From positions 1 through 38,270 of the forward strand of contig JACIZP010000346.1 in NCBI GenBank assembly GCA_014359355.1: a DNA stretch of 38,270 nucleotides, in the 5' to 3' direction. Under the pieces are notes generated by a model. That model ran no database searches. It was not told where the DNA came from and worked only from the letters and a program-made list of their open reading frames with translations. Position 1 is the first letter of the stretch. Each line of letters starts with the position of its first letter. Origin of the DNA: Calditrichota bacterium. Lineage in GTDB: Bacteria; Zhuqueibacterota; Zhuqueibacteria; JANLFK01; Oleimicrobiaceae. Both the position numbers and the translations under genes were made by a program. Below, in pieces: positions 25,744 to 33,206 of the stretch.

Positions 25744-26778
25744 ATGGGTTTCCCCCGGTACCTGCGCCGATTGCTCCTTTCCCTCACACTGAGCCTGGCC
25801 GCGGTTGTCCTCATCTTCGTCTTCACCGGTAGCCACAGAACTATTGCAGCCCTGGCGGAGCTTAAGCCGTCGTACATCGGCTTGTTGCTCCTGCTCAGCC
25901 TGGCCGGCATCGCCTTGGATGGCGCCAGGATCCTCTTCCTGGTGCGGGCGGCAGACGGAGCGATTAGCTTTTGGCAGGGGTGCAAATTGGGAGTGCTTGG
26001 CGTCTTTGGGAACCTGGTGACACCGTTCAGCACCGGCGGCCATGTAGCCATCGTCTACATTCTCCGCCAGCAGCGACTTCCTTCAGGTAGGGGAGCATCC
26101 GTGGTGCTCACCCGGTTGCTTGCAAGCGGCGTCTTCGTACTCTCAGGAGCGATTCTCTCGCTACTGTCGTTTGGACACCTCGTCACCCAAGAGCCGGCCA
26201 TCCGTCGCGTTATGCTGGCGACAGGCATAGTCTTCTTGGCGCTGTGCGCACTGGCGGTCGCCGCGCTTCTCAATCCGCGCGTCTTGGCGGGTCTTGGCGC
26301 GGTCTCAGGGAGGGTGTTGAGCAGGATTGGCATGCTGCGGCGAAGGAGGCGTTTCCAGCAGCGGGTCAACCGGCATGTGCTTCATGCCCGCAACAGTTTT
26401 CGGCGCTTCTTCAGTGCGCACGCCGCACTTTTGGGCTGGGCCCTTCTTTGCAGTGCTTCCTTCTACGTCACACAAGTGCTCCTCCTTTGGGCCGTGCTGC
26501 GTGCGCTCTCCCTGCCGACGAGCCTTTTGCAAGGCTTGGCGCTCAGCGCTCTCCTCATCTTCCTGCTCTCGTTCCTGCCTACGCCAGGTGGTTCCGGACT
26601 CGGCGAGGCCCTGTTCGTGCTCGTCTACTCGGCGGCAGTCCCCACTCATCTGCTGGGTGTGGCAGTCGTGCTCTGGCGCGTCTTTTACCAATACCTGCCT
26701 GCCGCCATGGGAGCGGTAGTGGCGGCTTCTCATTCAGGCGCACTGTTTTCACAAGAAGGAAATGCTCGATCAGGCTGA
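25744..26778 (+). CDS. Lysylphosphatidylglycerol synthase transmembrane-domain protein (UPF0104, AglD-like)
   Basis: 344 residues with about eight hydrophobic segments. Marks of the family are GNLVTPFSTGGHVAIVYILR near residues 90-109 and LPTPGGSGLGEALFVLVYS near 278-296. Only the membrane half is present; the soluble aminoacyl-transferase half of MprF is absent. Such proteins are thought to flip or handle lipid-linked head groups. Its start lies 3 nt after the cytidylyltransferase stop. Its last 9 bases overlap, tail to tail, the end of the CDP-alcohol phosphatidyltransferase gene on the other strand. Confidence 0.85.
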   Translation: MGFPRYLRRLLLSLTLSLAAVVLIFVFTGSHRTIAALAELKPSYIGLLLLLSLAGIALDGARILFLVRAADGAISFWQGCKLGVLGVFGNLVTPFSTGGHVAIVYILRQQRLPSGRGASVVLTRLLASGVFVLSGAILSLLSFGHLVTQEPAIRRVMLATGIVFLALCALAVAALLNPRVLAGLGAVSGRVLSRIGMLRRRRRFQQRVNRHVLHARNSFRRFFSAHAALLGWALLCSASFYVTQVLLLWAVLRALSLPTSLLQGLALSALLIFLLSFLPTPGGSGLGEALFVLVYSAAVPTHLLGVAVVLWRVFYQYLPAAMGAVVAASHSGALFSQEGNARSG

Positions 26779-27726
26779 GGGGTGTGTCTCATCCAGCTCC
26801 ATCGCCAGGCGGAGCTGACGCGCCAAAGTGAGGCGTTGCAGGAGGGCGAGCAGCACCGTCCAGAGATTGAACGGCACGCAGATTACCCAGAAAACGAGGT
26901 CCAGGCGATTGAACAGACCGGCCAGCAGGAACACCGTGAGGTGGCCCGTGGAGCCGATGAGCGTCCAACAGCGCACCAGCAGTCGGTTGTGCCGGCGGTA
27001 GTCAGCGCGGAATCGCTCCTTGACCGCACTCGTCACGCCGCTTTCTGCCTGATACCATTCCAGATAGCCACCGTAGCCCTTCGGCTGCGCCAGATTGGTG
27101 AGCGCGCGCTCGAACTGGTAGAAGCCGATATAGAGGGTGAGGAGAACCCGGTGGATTCTCGCCATACAGCTATGGCCTAACCCATCCCGCTGGGCGCGTA
27201 ACTTGGCTATTGGCTCAAGCTTCTCGTGGTAGGACGGAATGGCGTAGAAGATGAGCTCGTTCTTGAAATAGTCAAAAAACGTGATGTGGACTATCACACT
27301 CAGTCCGGCCAGAGCAGCGTACGTCCACCACCAGGTAGCAGCGCCGGATTGTCTCGCCATCACAGTTGCTACACCGGCAAAGATTGCCACATAGACGACC
27401 ATATCCGCCAGCCCATCCAAGGTCTTCCCCAGCCGGGAACTCGTGCCGCGCAGACGCGCCAACTGCCCGTCGGTGCAATCCAGCACGTTGGCAATCATCA
27501 GGAAGAGCGTGCCCAAGAGGGCGCTGCTGCGCGTCCCTTGGGCAAACTGGTAGCCGGAGGCCACACCCGCGAGCATCGCCACCAGCGTCACCATGTTGGG
27601 GGTAATCGGGAGAGGGCGCAGAAGGAGCGCAAGTACGAAGGCCAGCGGGCGGTTCACGAACAGGTCAAGCGGCTCCTCGGTCTCCACTGGTTTGAGGGAG
27701 CGGAAAAGAAGCTCACGGATCCTCAT
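26770..27726 (-). CDS. CDP-alcohol phosphatidyltransferase family protein
   Basis: 318 residues if started at the ATG at 27724-27726 (a GTG 6 codons earlier is possible; the ribosome binding site does not settle it). The full catalytic signature is intact: D83-x2-D86-G87-x2-A90-R91-x8-G100-x3-D104-x3-D108 (DCTDGQLARLRG, then LGKTLDGLAD). About six hydrophobic segments surround it, with a long polar stretch (about 160-250) in place of the compact bacterial PgsA form. It would transfer a phospho-alcohol between a CDP-alcohol and a lipid or alcohol acceptor in the inner membrane. Convergent with the AglD-like gene and 39 nt downstream of the aminotransferase gene on the same strand. Confidence 0.88.
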   Translation of the reverse strand: MRIRELLFRSLKPVETEEPLDLFVNRPLAFVLALLLRPLPITPNMVTLVAMLAGVASGYQFAQGTRSSALLGTLFLMIANVLDCTDGQLARLRGTSSRLGKTLDGLADMVVYVAIFAGVATVMARQSGAATWWWTYAALAGLSVIVHITFFDYFKNELIFYAIPSYHEKLEPIAKLRAQRDGLGHSCMARIHRVLLTLYIGFYQFERALTNLAQPKGYGGYLEWYQAESGVTSAVKERFRADYRRHNRLLVRCWTLIGSTGHLTVFLLAGLFNRLDLVFWVICVPFNLWTVLLALLQRLTLARQLRLAMELDETHPSA

Positions 27727-27765
27727 CGTAGTTGCTCGGCCCACCTCCTGCGGATGATGAAACTT

Positions 27766-29019
27766 CTAAGACGGAAGCCTTTGCCCTTGGGTGCGGTCCT
27801 GGCCGAGGACTTTGCGCACCGCAGCACTTACCAGGGCGATGGGCGCCCCACGAACCACATAACGGCTCAGCAGCGAAACGGGCACACGCGGTGCTTTGCT
27901 GACTGCAAGGACCGCCCGGCGCAGCATCAAGGCGTTAACGGTGCGCAGCACGTGGCGGCGCAAAGTCATCCGCCTGGCCACTGCGTCCAGGGCGCCCATT
28001 AGGAGAGCCGTGTGCTCCTCTTTGCCAAGCGAAATGCGCACCATGTTGCGAAACGCAGGCTCATCGGTGATGAACTTGATCTTCAGGTGCCTCTTTGCCA
28101 GCTCCTCGGCAAGCAGCTCTTTGGCATGAGGCGGGTACTCAGCGAGGAAAAAGTTTGCTTCCGAATCAAAGGCCACAAATCCAGGGAGCGAGTTGATCTT
28201 CTCGATCAATTTCGCGCGGTCGCGACGGGTCTTCTTGGCCACTGAGCGGTAGTACTTGTCCGACTCGAGGGCGGCGATGGCCAACTGCTCCAGCACCTGG
28301 CTGAAGCCCAGCAAGCGCTCGGTGAGGCCCAACTTCTCGGGAAGCCCTTTGCTGACCAGGGCAAAGCCGATGCGCGCGCCGGCCAGCGCATAGTACTTGG
28401 AAAACGTGCCAAGGACTATCAGGTTGCCGTAGTTCTGCAGCCACCTGCTCACGGGCGGCTGCTCGCCAGAGGCAAAACCTGCGTAGGCCTGATCGTAGAG
28501 CAGGACCTGGTCAGGGTGAGAACTCAGCAGCAGGGACTCGAAGTGGCCAGAGTCGAAGGTTGATCCGGTCGGGTTGTTGGGCGAACAGACCACGGTCAGA
28601 CGGGGGCGCAGCGTCACGAACTGCTGCAGGAGCGACTCATAATCGTAGAGGAATTGCCGCCCGTGTCGGTACATGAGGTAGGTGTGCTTGTCCAACTTCC
28701 GGGCCTCGCAAAGCTGGTCGTAGTAGTACCAGCCGTGGCTGGGGAGGAGCACAGCCTGGCCAGGGGCAAGCGCCAACTCGAAGATTTGCTTCAAGATGTC
28801 CTCTGCGCCGTAGCCCAGCAGCACCTGGTCGACTGCCACACCGAATCGCTCCGCCAGCAGGTGCCGCAAACCTCGGTTGTCGTCTCTGGTATAGTCCGAA
28901 AGGCAGCTCTTGTGCATGCTGCGCAGCACCTTCATGCACTTGGGTGAAGGGCCGTATTTGTTCTCGTTCTTGTCAAGCAGGATCTCTCGGCGCTGCGCCG
29001 ACTCACGCTTCTTGCCCAC
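27766..29019 (-). CDS. HisC/CobD-like class I/II aminotransferase with C-terminal extension
   Basis: 417 residues, GTG start with GGGAG 6 nt upstream. PLP fold type I: LDKNENKYGPSP (N-terminal substrate gate), GYGAEDIL, NNPTG (148-152), D176 and Y179 in LYDQAYAGF, PLP Lys K208 in GTFSKYYALAGARIG, R216. The last 60 or so residues (RRMTLRRHVLRTVNALMLRR onward) are basic and extend past a normal HisC (about 350). No other histidine genes are near. HisC-like enzymes also make or decarboxylate amino-alcohol phosphates (CobD, serinol-phosphate enzymes), so a role in making the head group used by the adjacent CDP-alcohol enzyme is plausible. A consensus promoter lies 75-105 nt upstream. Confidence 0.87.
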   Translation of the reverse strand: MGKKRESAQRREILLDKNENKYGPSPKCMKVLRSMHKSCLSDYTRDDNRGLRHLLAERFGVAVDQVLLGYGAEDILKQIFELALAPGQAVLLPSHGWYYYDQLCEARKLDKHTYLMYRHGRQFLYDYESLLQQFVTLRPRLTVVCSPNNPTGSTFDSGHFESLLLSSHPDQVLLYDQAYAGFASGEQPPVSRWLQNYGNLIVLGTFSKYYALAGARIGFALVSKGLPEKLGLTERLLGFSQVLEQLAIAALESDKYYRSVAKKTRRDRAKLIEKINSLPGFVAFDSEANFFLAEYPPHAKELLAEELAKRHLKIKFITDEPAFRNMVRISLGKEEHTALLMGALDAVARRMTLRRHVLRTVNALMLRRAVLAVSKAPRVPVSLLSRYVVRGAPIALVSAAVRKVLGQDRTQGQRLPS

Positions 29020-29093
29020 GATGCTCTCCCTGTGCGATGTTCGTCCTTAGGCTCCGCATTGACTGCACTCCTGCAACTGCCCGAAAACGCCGG

Positions 29094-29124
29094 CAAATTT
29101 ACATCTATGTTACGAAATTGTCAA
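29094..29124 (-). promoter_or_regulatory. Consensus promoter of the aminotransferase-CDP-alcohol transferase unit
   Basis: Minus strand TTGACA (29119-29124), 17-bp spacer, TAAATT (29096-29101), the latter within TAAATTTG, which also fits TAnnTTTG with TTG 20 nt upstream. The best match to both promoter descriptions in the window. Confidence 0.75.
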
Positions 29125-29412
29125 GGAAAATATTCCCGCGAGGCACCATGGTAGACACCTTCGCATCGGTGTCGCCGACCCCTTCTCAGCATTTCATAAC
29201 GGGCCAGCCATTGCCCCCTGCAATCCCGCAGCTGCTCAGGCCACTGGGAGAAGGTGGCCCGCGCAGCTCCGCAAGGATAAGCGCGGCGCACGAAAGGTGT
29301 CCGAAGCTCCTCGAGTCTCCCTGCAACAAGGTGCACCTCTTGTTCGCCGAAGCAGTCCCGCCCGTTGGCCCTTTGTCGCTCGGCTCAAGCCTCAGCTCTC
29401 AGCAAAAGGCTC

Positions 29413-29448
29413 AAAACGAAGACGGCCCGGCGCAGGGAAGCCGGGCCG
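29413..29448 (-). terminator. Intrinsic terminator of the site-2 protease gene
   Basis: A perfect 9-bp stem CGGCCCGGC (29423-29431) and GCCGGGCCG (29440-29448) with an 8-nt loop, followed on the minus strand by TCTTCGTTTT. It begins 17 nt after the stop codon of the gene that ends at 29465. Confidence 0.85.
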
Positions 29449-29464
29449 AGCTCACGTAGCTTTC

Positions 29465-30559
29465 TTAGCGCGCGCGGCCCACCGATTTTTCCAGAGCCGA
29501 ATGGATCATCATGAACTCGGCGATGTTCTCCGGTGTTAGCAGCCCACGCAACGTACCGGCTTTGAGCACAGGCATGATGCGGCACTTGCACCCTTGCAGG
29601 GCGGCCATGGCGTTCTGCAGCATGTCCGAGGTCTCGACCACCTGGAATTCCTTGCTCATTGCTTGCGCCACCGGATAGTCTTGTCCGTGCTCGGCAAGGG
29701 CGCTCATCAGGTCGCTGCGCGAGAGGATCCCCACCACCGAGCCGTCAACCACCACAGGAAAGTCCTGCTGGTAACCTGCCAGAATCAGGTCCACGGCGCG
29801 TTGCAGGGTGTCGTCCGGATGCAGGGTGCGGAAGTCGGTGAGCATGGCGCTGCTCACGGGCACATCGTTGAACAGCGTGCGCAGAGTGGCGACGCTGGAC
29901 TCCTGAGCCGCGCCTATCCAGACGAACAAGGCAATGAAAATCAGAAACGGGTTGAAGAAGAACCCCAAGAAGCCGAACAGCAGCGCCATCCCCTGACCTA
30001 AGGTGGCGGCCACATGGGTGGCGCGCGCATAGTCCATGCGCATGGCTAAGAGCGCGCGCACCACCCGCCCTCCGTCCATGGGGAAGGCGGGCAACAGATT
30101 GAAACCAGCCAGGAAGAGGTTGATCACCAGCAGCCGTTGCACAAAGGGACCGGTGGTCACCGTCAGCTTGCTCATGGGGACCAACGCAGTGGTGGCGTTC
30201 AGAATGAGGAACAGCACGGCGGCGATTGCTATATTCACCGACGGGCCGGCCGCGGCCAGCCACAGCTCCTGCCGGGGGTCATCGGGCATGCGCTCGATGC
30301 GTGCCACGCCCCCAATCGGCAGCAGGGTGATGTCGCGCGTGCGGATGCCATACCTCCTTGCCACCAAGGCGTGCCCGAACTCGTGCAGCACGACGCAGAG
30401 GAAGATCGCTAACACAAACCCGACGCCTGCAGCTGCGACGCTCAGACTGTGACCCTGGCGCAAGTAGCTGAATGCCACCCACGCCAAGATGAGGAGAAAC
30501 GTGGCGTGGATGCGGACCGGAATGCCACGAAAAGAGCCGATGTTCAGCGACCATTTCAT
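29465..30559 (-). CDS. Site-2 protease (M50B) with tandem CBS domains
   Basis: 364 residues from the ATG at 30557-30559 with GGAGG 8 nt upstream; a GTG three codons earlier overlaps that site and is unlikely. Multi-pass membrane zinc metalloprotease: HEFGH at residues 59-63 and NLLPAFPMDGGR with D162 as third ligand. Two C-terminal CBS domains (from about 233: PVSSAMLTDFRTLHPDDTL, VVDGSVVGILSRSD, AQAMSKEFQVVE, GLLTPENIAEF) probably sense adenine nucleotides. It cleaves membrane-spanning substrates such as anti-sigma factors in regulated proteolysis. Monocistronic with its own terminator; an inverted repeat lies just upstream. Confidence 0.94.
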   Translation of the reverse strand: MKWSLNIGSFRGIPVRIHATFLLILAWVAFSYLRQGHSLSVAAAGVGFVLAIFLCVVLHEFGHALVARRYGIRTRDITLLPIGGVARIERMPDDPRQELWLAAAGPSVNIAIAAVLFLILNATTALVPMSKLTVTTGPFVQRLLVINLFLAGFNLLPAFPMDGGRVVRALLAMRMDYARATHVAATLGQGMALLFGFLGFFFNPFLIFIALFVWIGAAQESSVATLRTLFNDVPVSSAMLTDFRTLHPDDTLQRAVDLILAGYQQDFPVVVDGSVVGILSRSDLMSALAEHGQDYPVAQAMSKEFQVVETSDMLQNAMAALQGCKCRIMPVLKAGTLRGLLTPENIAEFMMIHSALEKSVGRAR

Positions 30560-30591
30560 TGTCGTCACCTCCTTGTCAAATCCAAGGTATT

Positions 30592-30620
30592 AGATGAAAC
30601 CGCGTGCGTTCGGTTTCTCT
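30592..30620. repeat. Inverted repeat upstream of the site-2 protease
   Basis: GAAACCG (30596-30602) and CGGTTTC (30611-30617) form a perfect 7-bp inverted repeat with an 8-nt spacer; AGA/TCT extends it with one bulged T. It lies 33-61 nt before the protease start and could be an operator or a leader hairpin. Confidence 0.45.
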
Positions 30621-30652
30621 GCCTCATTCTTTGCGCTGCCGGTGCTTTTCCC

Positions 30653-30682
30653 TTGATTTTGAGCGCAATCTTCATATATTTG
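30653..30682 (+). promoter_or_regulatory. Predicted promoter of the C69 dipeptidase
   Basis: TTG (30653-30655), 19 nt, then TATATTTG (30675-30682), an exact TAnnTTTG. As sigma-70 it is TTGATT, 16 bp, TATATT. It leaves a leader of about 240 nt before the dipeptidase start. Confidence 0.6.
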
Positions 30683-30721
30683 AGGCACGAGGTCGGCCCA
30701 CGAGCTCGGGGGAGCCCACCA

Positions 30722-30919
30722 ATGCGACGTGAACCCTTTGCGTCTGTGACGAGAGCGTGCCGGCGCATGTACGTCTGCGGGGGAACAGTTTTCGTCATCA
30801 GTCAAAGTGGCGAAAAGCCGCGCACTGCCTGCGCAAACCTGCGCGGCAAAGGCTCCTGGCCGGCTGACATAGAACCCGCAGTTCGGTTCGCTGCAAACCA
30901 GCCAGAGGTGTACGTCTGA
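30722..30919 (+). CDS. Possible small leader ORF before the dipeptidase (65 aa)
   Basis: ATG at 30722 has GGGGGAG 7 nt upstream, a good ribosome binding site. The frame runs 65 codons and stops 12 nt before the dipeptidase ATG. The product is Arg- and Cys-containing with no recognised motif and no membrane helix. It may be a leader peptide that couples translation, or chance in GC-rich leader DNA. Confidence 0.22.
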   Translation: MRREPFASVTRACRRMYVCGGTVFVISQSGEKPRTACANLRGKGSWPADIEPAVRFAANQPEVYV

Positions 30920-30931
30920 CGGAGGTCTGGC

Positions 30932-32401
30932 ATGAAGCCACGTCCCTTGATTGTCTTTGCCCTCGGATTCCTTTGGGCGGCCCTTGTGCTCGCCCAGACG
31001 GACGCCGAGCACAGTTGCTTTTCCATTGTCGTCGGCAAGCACGCCTCTGCTGACGGCTCTGTGTTGGTGGCCCACAACGAAGACGATGGTGGCCGTCAGC
31101 TGGTGAACATTTACAGGGTTCCTCGCCTGCAGCATGCCTCCGAAGAAACGGTGATCCTTTCCCCTGGCGCAGAGCTCCCGCAGGTTCCGCAGACGTGGAG
31201 CTACCTTTGGCTCGAGATGCGCGGGATGGACTTTGCCGACTGCTTCCTGAACGAGTGGGGTGTGGTGGTGGCCTCTGACGCCTGTCTTTCGCGCGAAGAA
31301 CAGGGCGAGTTGCTGGGCGGCGGCATCGGGTACTGGCTGCGCCACGTGGTGGCACAACGGGCGCGCACCGCAAGGGAGGGCGTCAAGCTGGCAGGGGCGC
31401 TGGTAGAGCAATTCGGCTATGCCTCCAGCGGCCGCACCTATGTCATCGCCGACTCTCAGGAGGGGTGGCTGCTGGCCGTGGTGCGCGGCAAGCATTGGGT
31501 TGCGCAGCGGGTGCCCGACGACATGGTGGCCGTCATTCCCAACTACTACACCATCGGCCAGGTGGACCTTGCCGACACCCTCAACTTCCTTGGTTGCCCC
31601 GACCTCATCGATTACGCGCGCGAGCGCGGCTGGTACCAGCCGGAGCGCGACGGCGCCTTCCATTTTGCTAAAGCCTACTCGAAGCCGAGCCAGCTCCAGC
31701 ACCCCAGTAATGTCCACCGCATGTGGCGAGGCGTGAATCTGCTGGCCGACCGTGCCTATTCGCTTGATGCGCAGTTTCCTTTCGCCTGTCGACCGAAGAA
31801 GAAGGTCACCGTCCAGGACCTGATGCTTGTCCTACGCGACCACTTCGAGGGCACCGAGCTGGACAAGAGTGAGCGTTACAAGAAAGGCAGCCCGCATCGG
31901 CTGGGCGACCACACCATCTGTGCACCGTCCACGCAGTTTGGCTTTGTGGCGCAGTTGCGCTCCTGGCTGCCCATCCCGCTGGGGGCAGTGCTCTACCTTG
32001 CACCTCGCCGCCCGGATGTGCAGGCATTCGTGCCGTGGTATGCAGGCGTGCAGAGCATCCCCGCAGGCTACGCAGTAGACGACTATGCGACCGCGCTCCG
32101 TGACCATTCTGCCAAGCCGCGCTGGCAGGGGCTGACGCCAGAAAACAACGCGTTTGTCGCCCTCTCGACGCTGGCCGACAAGGTGGACATCAACTTTGCT
32201 GCGCGACTGCGGCAGGCCCGCCAGGTCTGGGACCCGGTGGAGAAGGACATCTTCCGGGTGCAGCAAACCTTTGAGGCCAATTGTCTGGCGGTCTACAAGG
32301 AGTCGCCCGCCAAGGCTGAGCAAATGCTCACCGACACTACCGCGGCTTTGGCGCTGAAAGTCTGGAAGTTGACCAGGCAACTCCTTGACCAGATGAAGTG
32401 A
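30932..32401 (+). CDS. Exported C69 family dipeptidase (Ntn hydrolase)
   Basis: 489 residues with GGAGG upstream of the ATG. Signal peptide MKPRPLIVFALGFLWAALVLAQ. After it, C29 in HSCFSIVVGKHASADGS is the N-terminal nucleophile of the C69/PepD Ntn fold; autoprocessing should expose it. NEDDGGRQLVN and NEWGVVVASDACLSRE are characteristic of the family. The end of the protein includes a helical segment rich in charged residues. It should hydrolyse dipeptides outside the cytoplasm, in keeping with the S9 peptidase and symporters nearby. It converges with the elongation factor P gene, 34 nt apart, with no strong terminator between them. Confidence 0.93.
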   Translation: MKPRPLIVFALGFLWAALVLAQTDAEHSCFSIVVGKHASADGSVLVAHNEDDGGRQLVNIYRVPRLQHASEETVILSPGAELPQVPQTWSYLWLEMRGMDFADCFLNEWGVVVASDACLSREEQGELLGGGIGYWLRHVVAQRARTAREGVKLAGALVEQFGYASSGRTYVIADSQEGWLLAVVRGKHWVAQRVPDDMVAVIPNYYTIGQVDLADTLNFLGCPDLIDYARERGWYQPERDGAFHFAKAYSKPSQLQHPSNVHRMWRGVNLLADRAYSLDAQFPFACRPKKKVTVQDLMLVLRDHFEGTELDKSERYKKGSPHRLGDHTICAPSTQFGFVAQLRSWLPIPLGAVLYLAPRRPDVQAFVPWYAGVQSIPAGYAVDDYATALRDHSAKPRWQGLTPENNAFVALSTLADKVDINFAARLRQARQVWDPVEKDIFRVQQTFEANCLAVYKESPAKAEQMLTDTTAALALKVWKLTRQLLDQMK

Positions 32402-32435
32402 TGTCCTGCGGCAGCGCGCGGGGAAGCAGTGTTGC

Positions 32436-32993
32436 TCACACCCGCGACAGGTACTTGCCGGTGCGCGTGTCGATGCGGATGACGTCGCCCGCCTTCACAA
32501 AGGGCGGTACCTGGATGCGTGCTCCCGTCTCCAGTGTTACGGTGTTCGTGAGGTTGCCGGCCGTGTCGCCCCGCGCGACCGGGTCGGCCTGGGTCACCTC
32601 CAAGTCGACCGTGATGGGCAACTCGGCAGAGATGGGCTGATTCTCGTGGTAAAGGATCGTCGCCGTGTTGCCTTCCTTCAAGAAGGCGAGCTGCTCGCCC
32701 AAGAAATCGGCGTCGATGGTGACCTGGTCGTAGGTCTCCGGGTCCATGAACACGAGGTGGTCGCCGTCCCGATAGAGAAACTGCATGTCCTTGCGGTCGA
32801 GCCGCACTTCCTCTAACTTGTCGGTGAAGCGGAAAGTGTTCTCAATCACCCTGCCGGTCTTGACATGTTTCAGACGCGTGCGCACAAAGGCGCGCAAGTT
32901 GCCGGGAGTCACATGCTGGTACTCGGTTATGATGTAAATGTCCCCCGCGAACCGGATTGCCATGCCGCGACGGAAATCGGAAATAGACGACAT
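32436..32993 (-). CDS. efp: Translation elongation factor P with PGNLRAF tip
   Basis: 185 residues from the ATG at 32991-32993; the family starts just here (MSSISDFRRGMAIRFAGDIY). Three beta-barrel domains: KOW-like domain I (to about 65), central OB-fold, and C-terminal OB-fold ending in GARIQVPPFVKAGDVIRIDTRTG. EF-P enters between the P and E sites to rescue polyproline stalls. The tip loop is HVTPGNLRAFVR: the position of the modified Lys/Arg (K34 of E. coli, PGKG) is Asn32 here. Its modification, if any, must differ. No modifying enzyme gene (EpmA/EpmB, EarP, YmfI) is visible in the window. Its promoter lies about 60 nt upstream. Confidence 0.95.
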   Translation of the reverse strand: MSSISDFRRGMAIRFAGDIYIITEYQHVTPGNLRAFVRTRLKHVKTGRVIENTFRFTDKLEEVRLDRKDMQFLYRDGDHLVFMDPETYDQVTIDADFLGEQLAFLKEGNTATILYHENQPISAELPITVDLEVTQADPVARGDTAGNLTNTVTLETGARIQVPPFVKAGDVIRIDTRTGKYLSRV

Positions 32994-33049
32994 AAGCCCT
33001 TTGCACCTCCAGGTTGATGGTGAACTGCTTCTCTCACTCACTTGCCTGC

Positions 33050-33080
33050 CAAATGTATACAATCTTGAGGGAAAAGGCAA
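33050..33080 (-). promoter_or_regulatory. Predicted promoter of efp
   Basis: Minus strand TTG (33078-33080), 20 nt, TACATTTG (33050-33057), an exact TAnnTTTG. The sigma-70 reading is poorer (TTGCCT, 15 bp, TATACA). It gives a leader of about 50 nt. Confidence 0.5.
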
Positions 33081-33206
33081 GAGGTTCGTGCTCGATCTTT
33101 ATGGGAAAAGCGGTGTGGCGCGATCCAGGTGCAAAAGTGGCCATGGTTGCTTTCGCAACGGATACCCGAGTGCAATGCCTGCGAACGTTGAAGTGGAGGA
33201 AGAGTG

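Larger units (their letters stand above)
29020..29464. other. Intergenic region between aminotransferase and site-2 protease genes
   Basis: About 445 bases. It contains the aminotransferase promoter (29094-29124) and the terminator of the protease gene (29413-29448). Between these, about 29150-29410, I see no supportable gene. Confidence 0.45.

Noticed and set aside
25000-29019. Phosphonate (aminoethylphosphonate) biosynthesis locus
   Set aside because: No PEP mutase or phosphonopyruvate decarboxylase is present; the aminotransferase is HisC-like, not PhnW-like.
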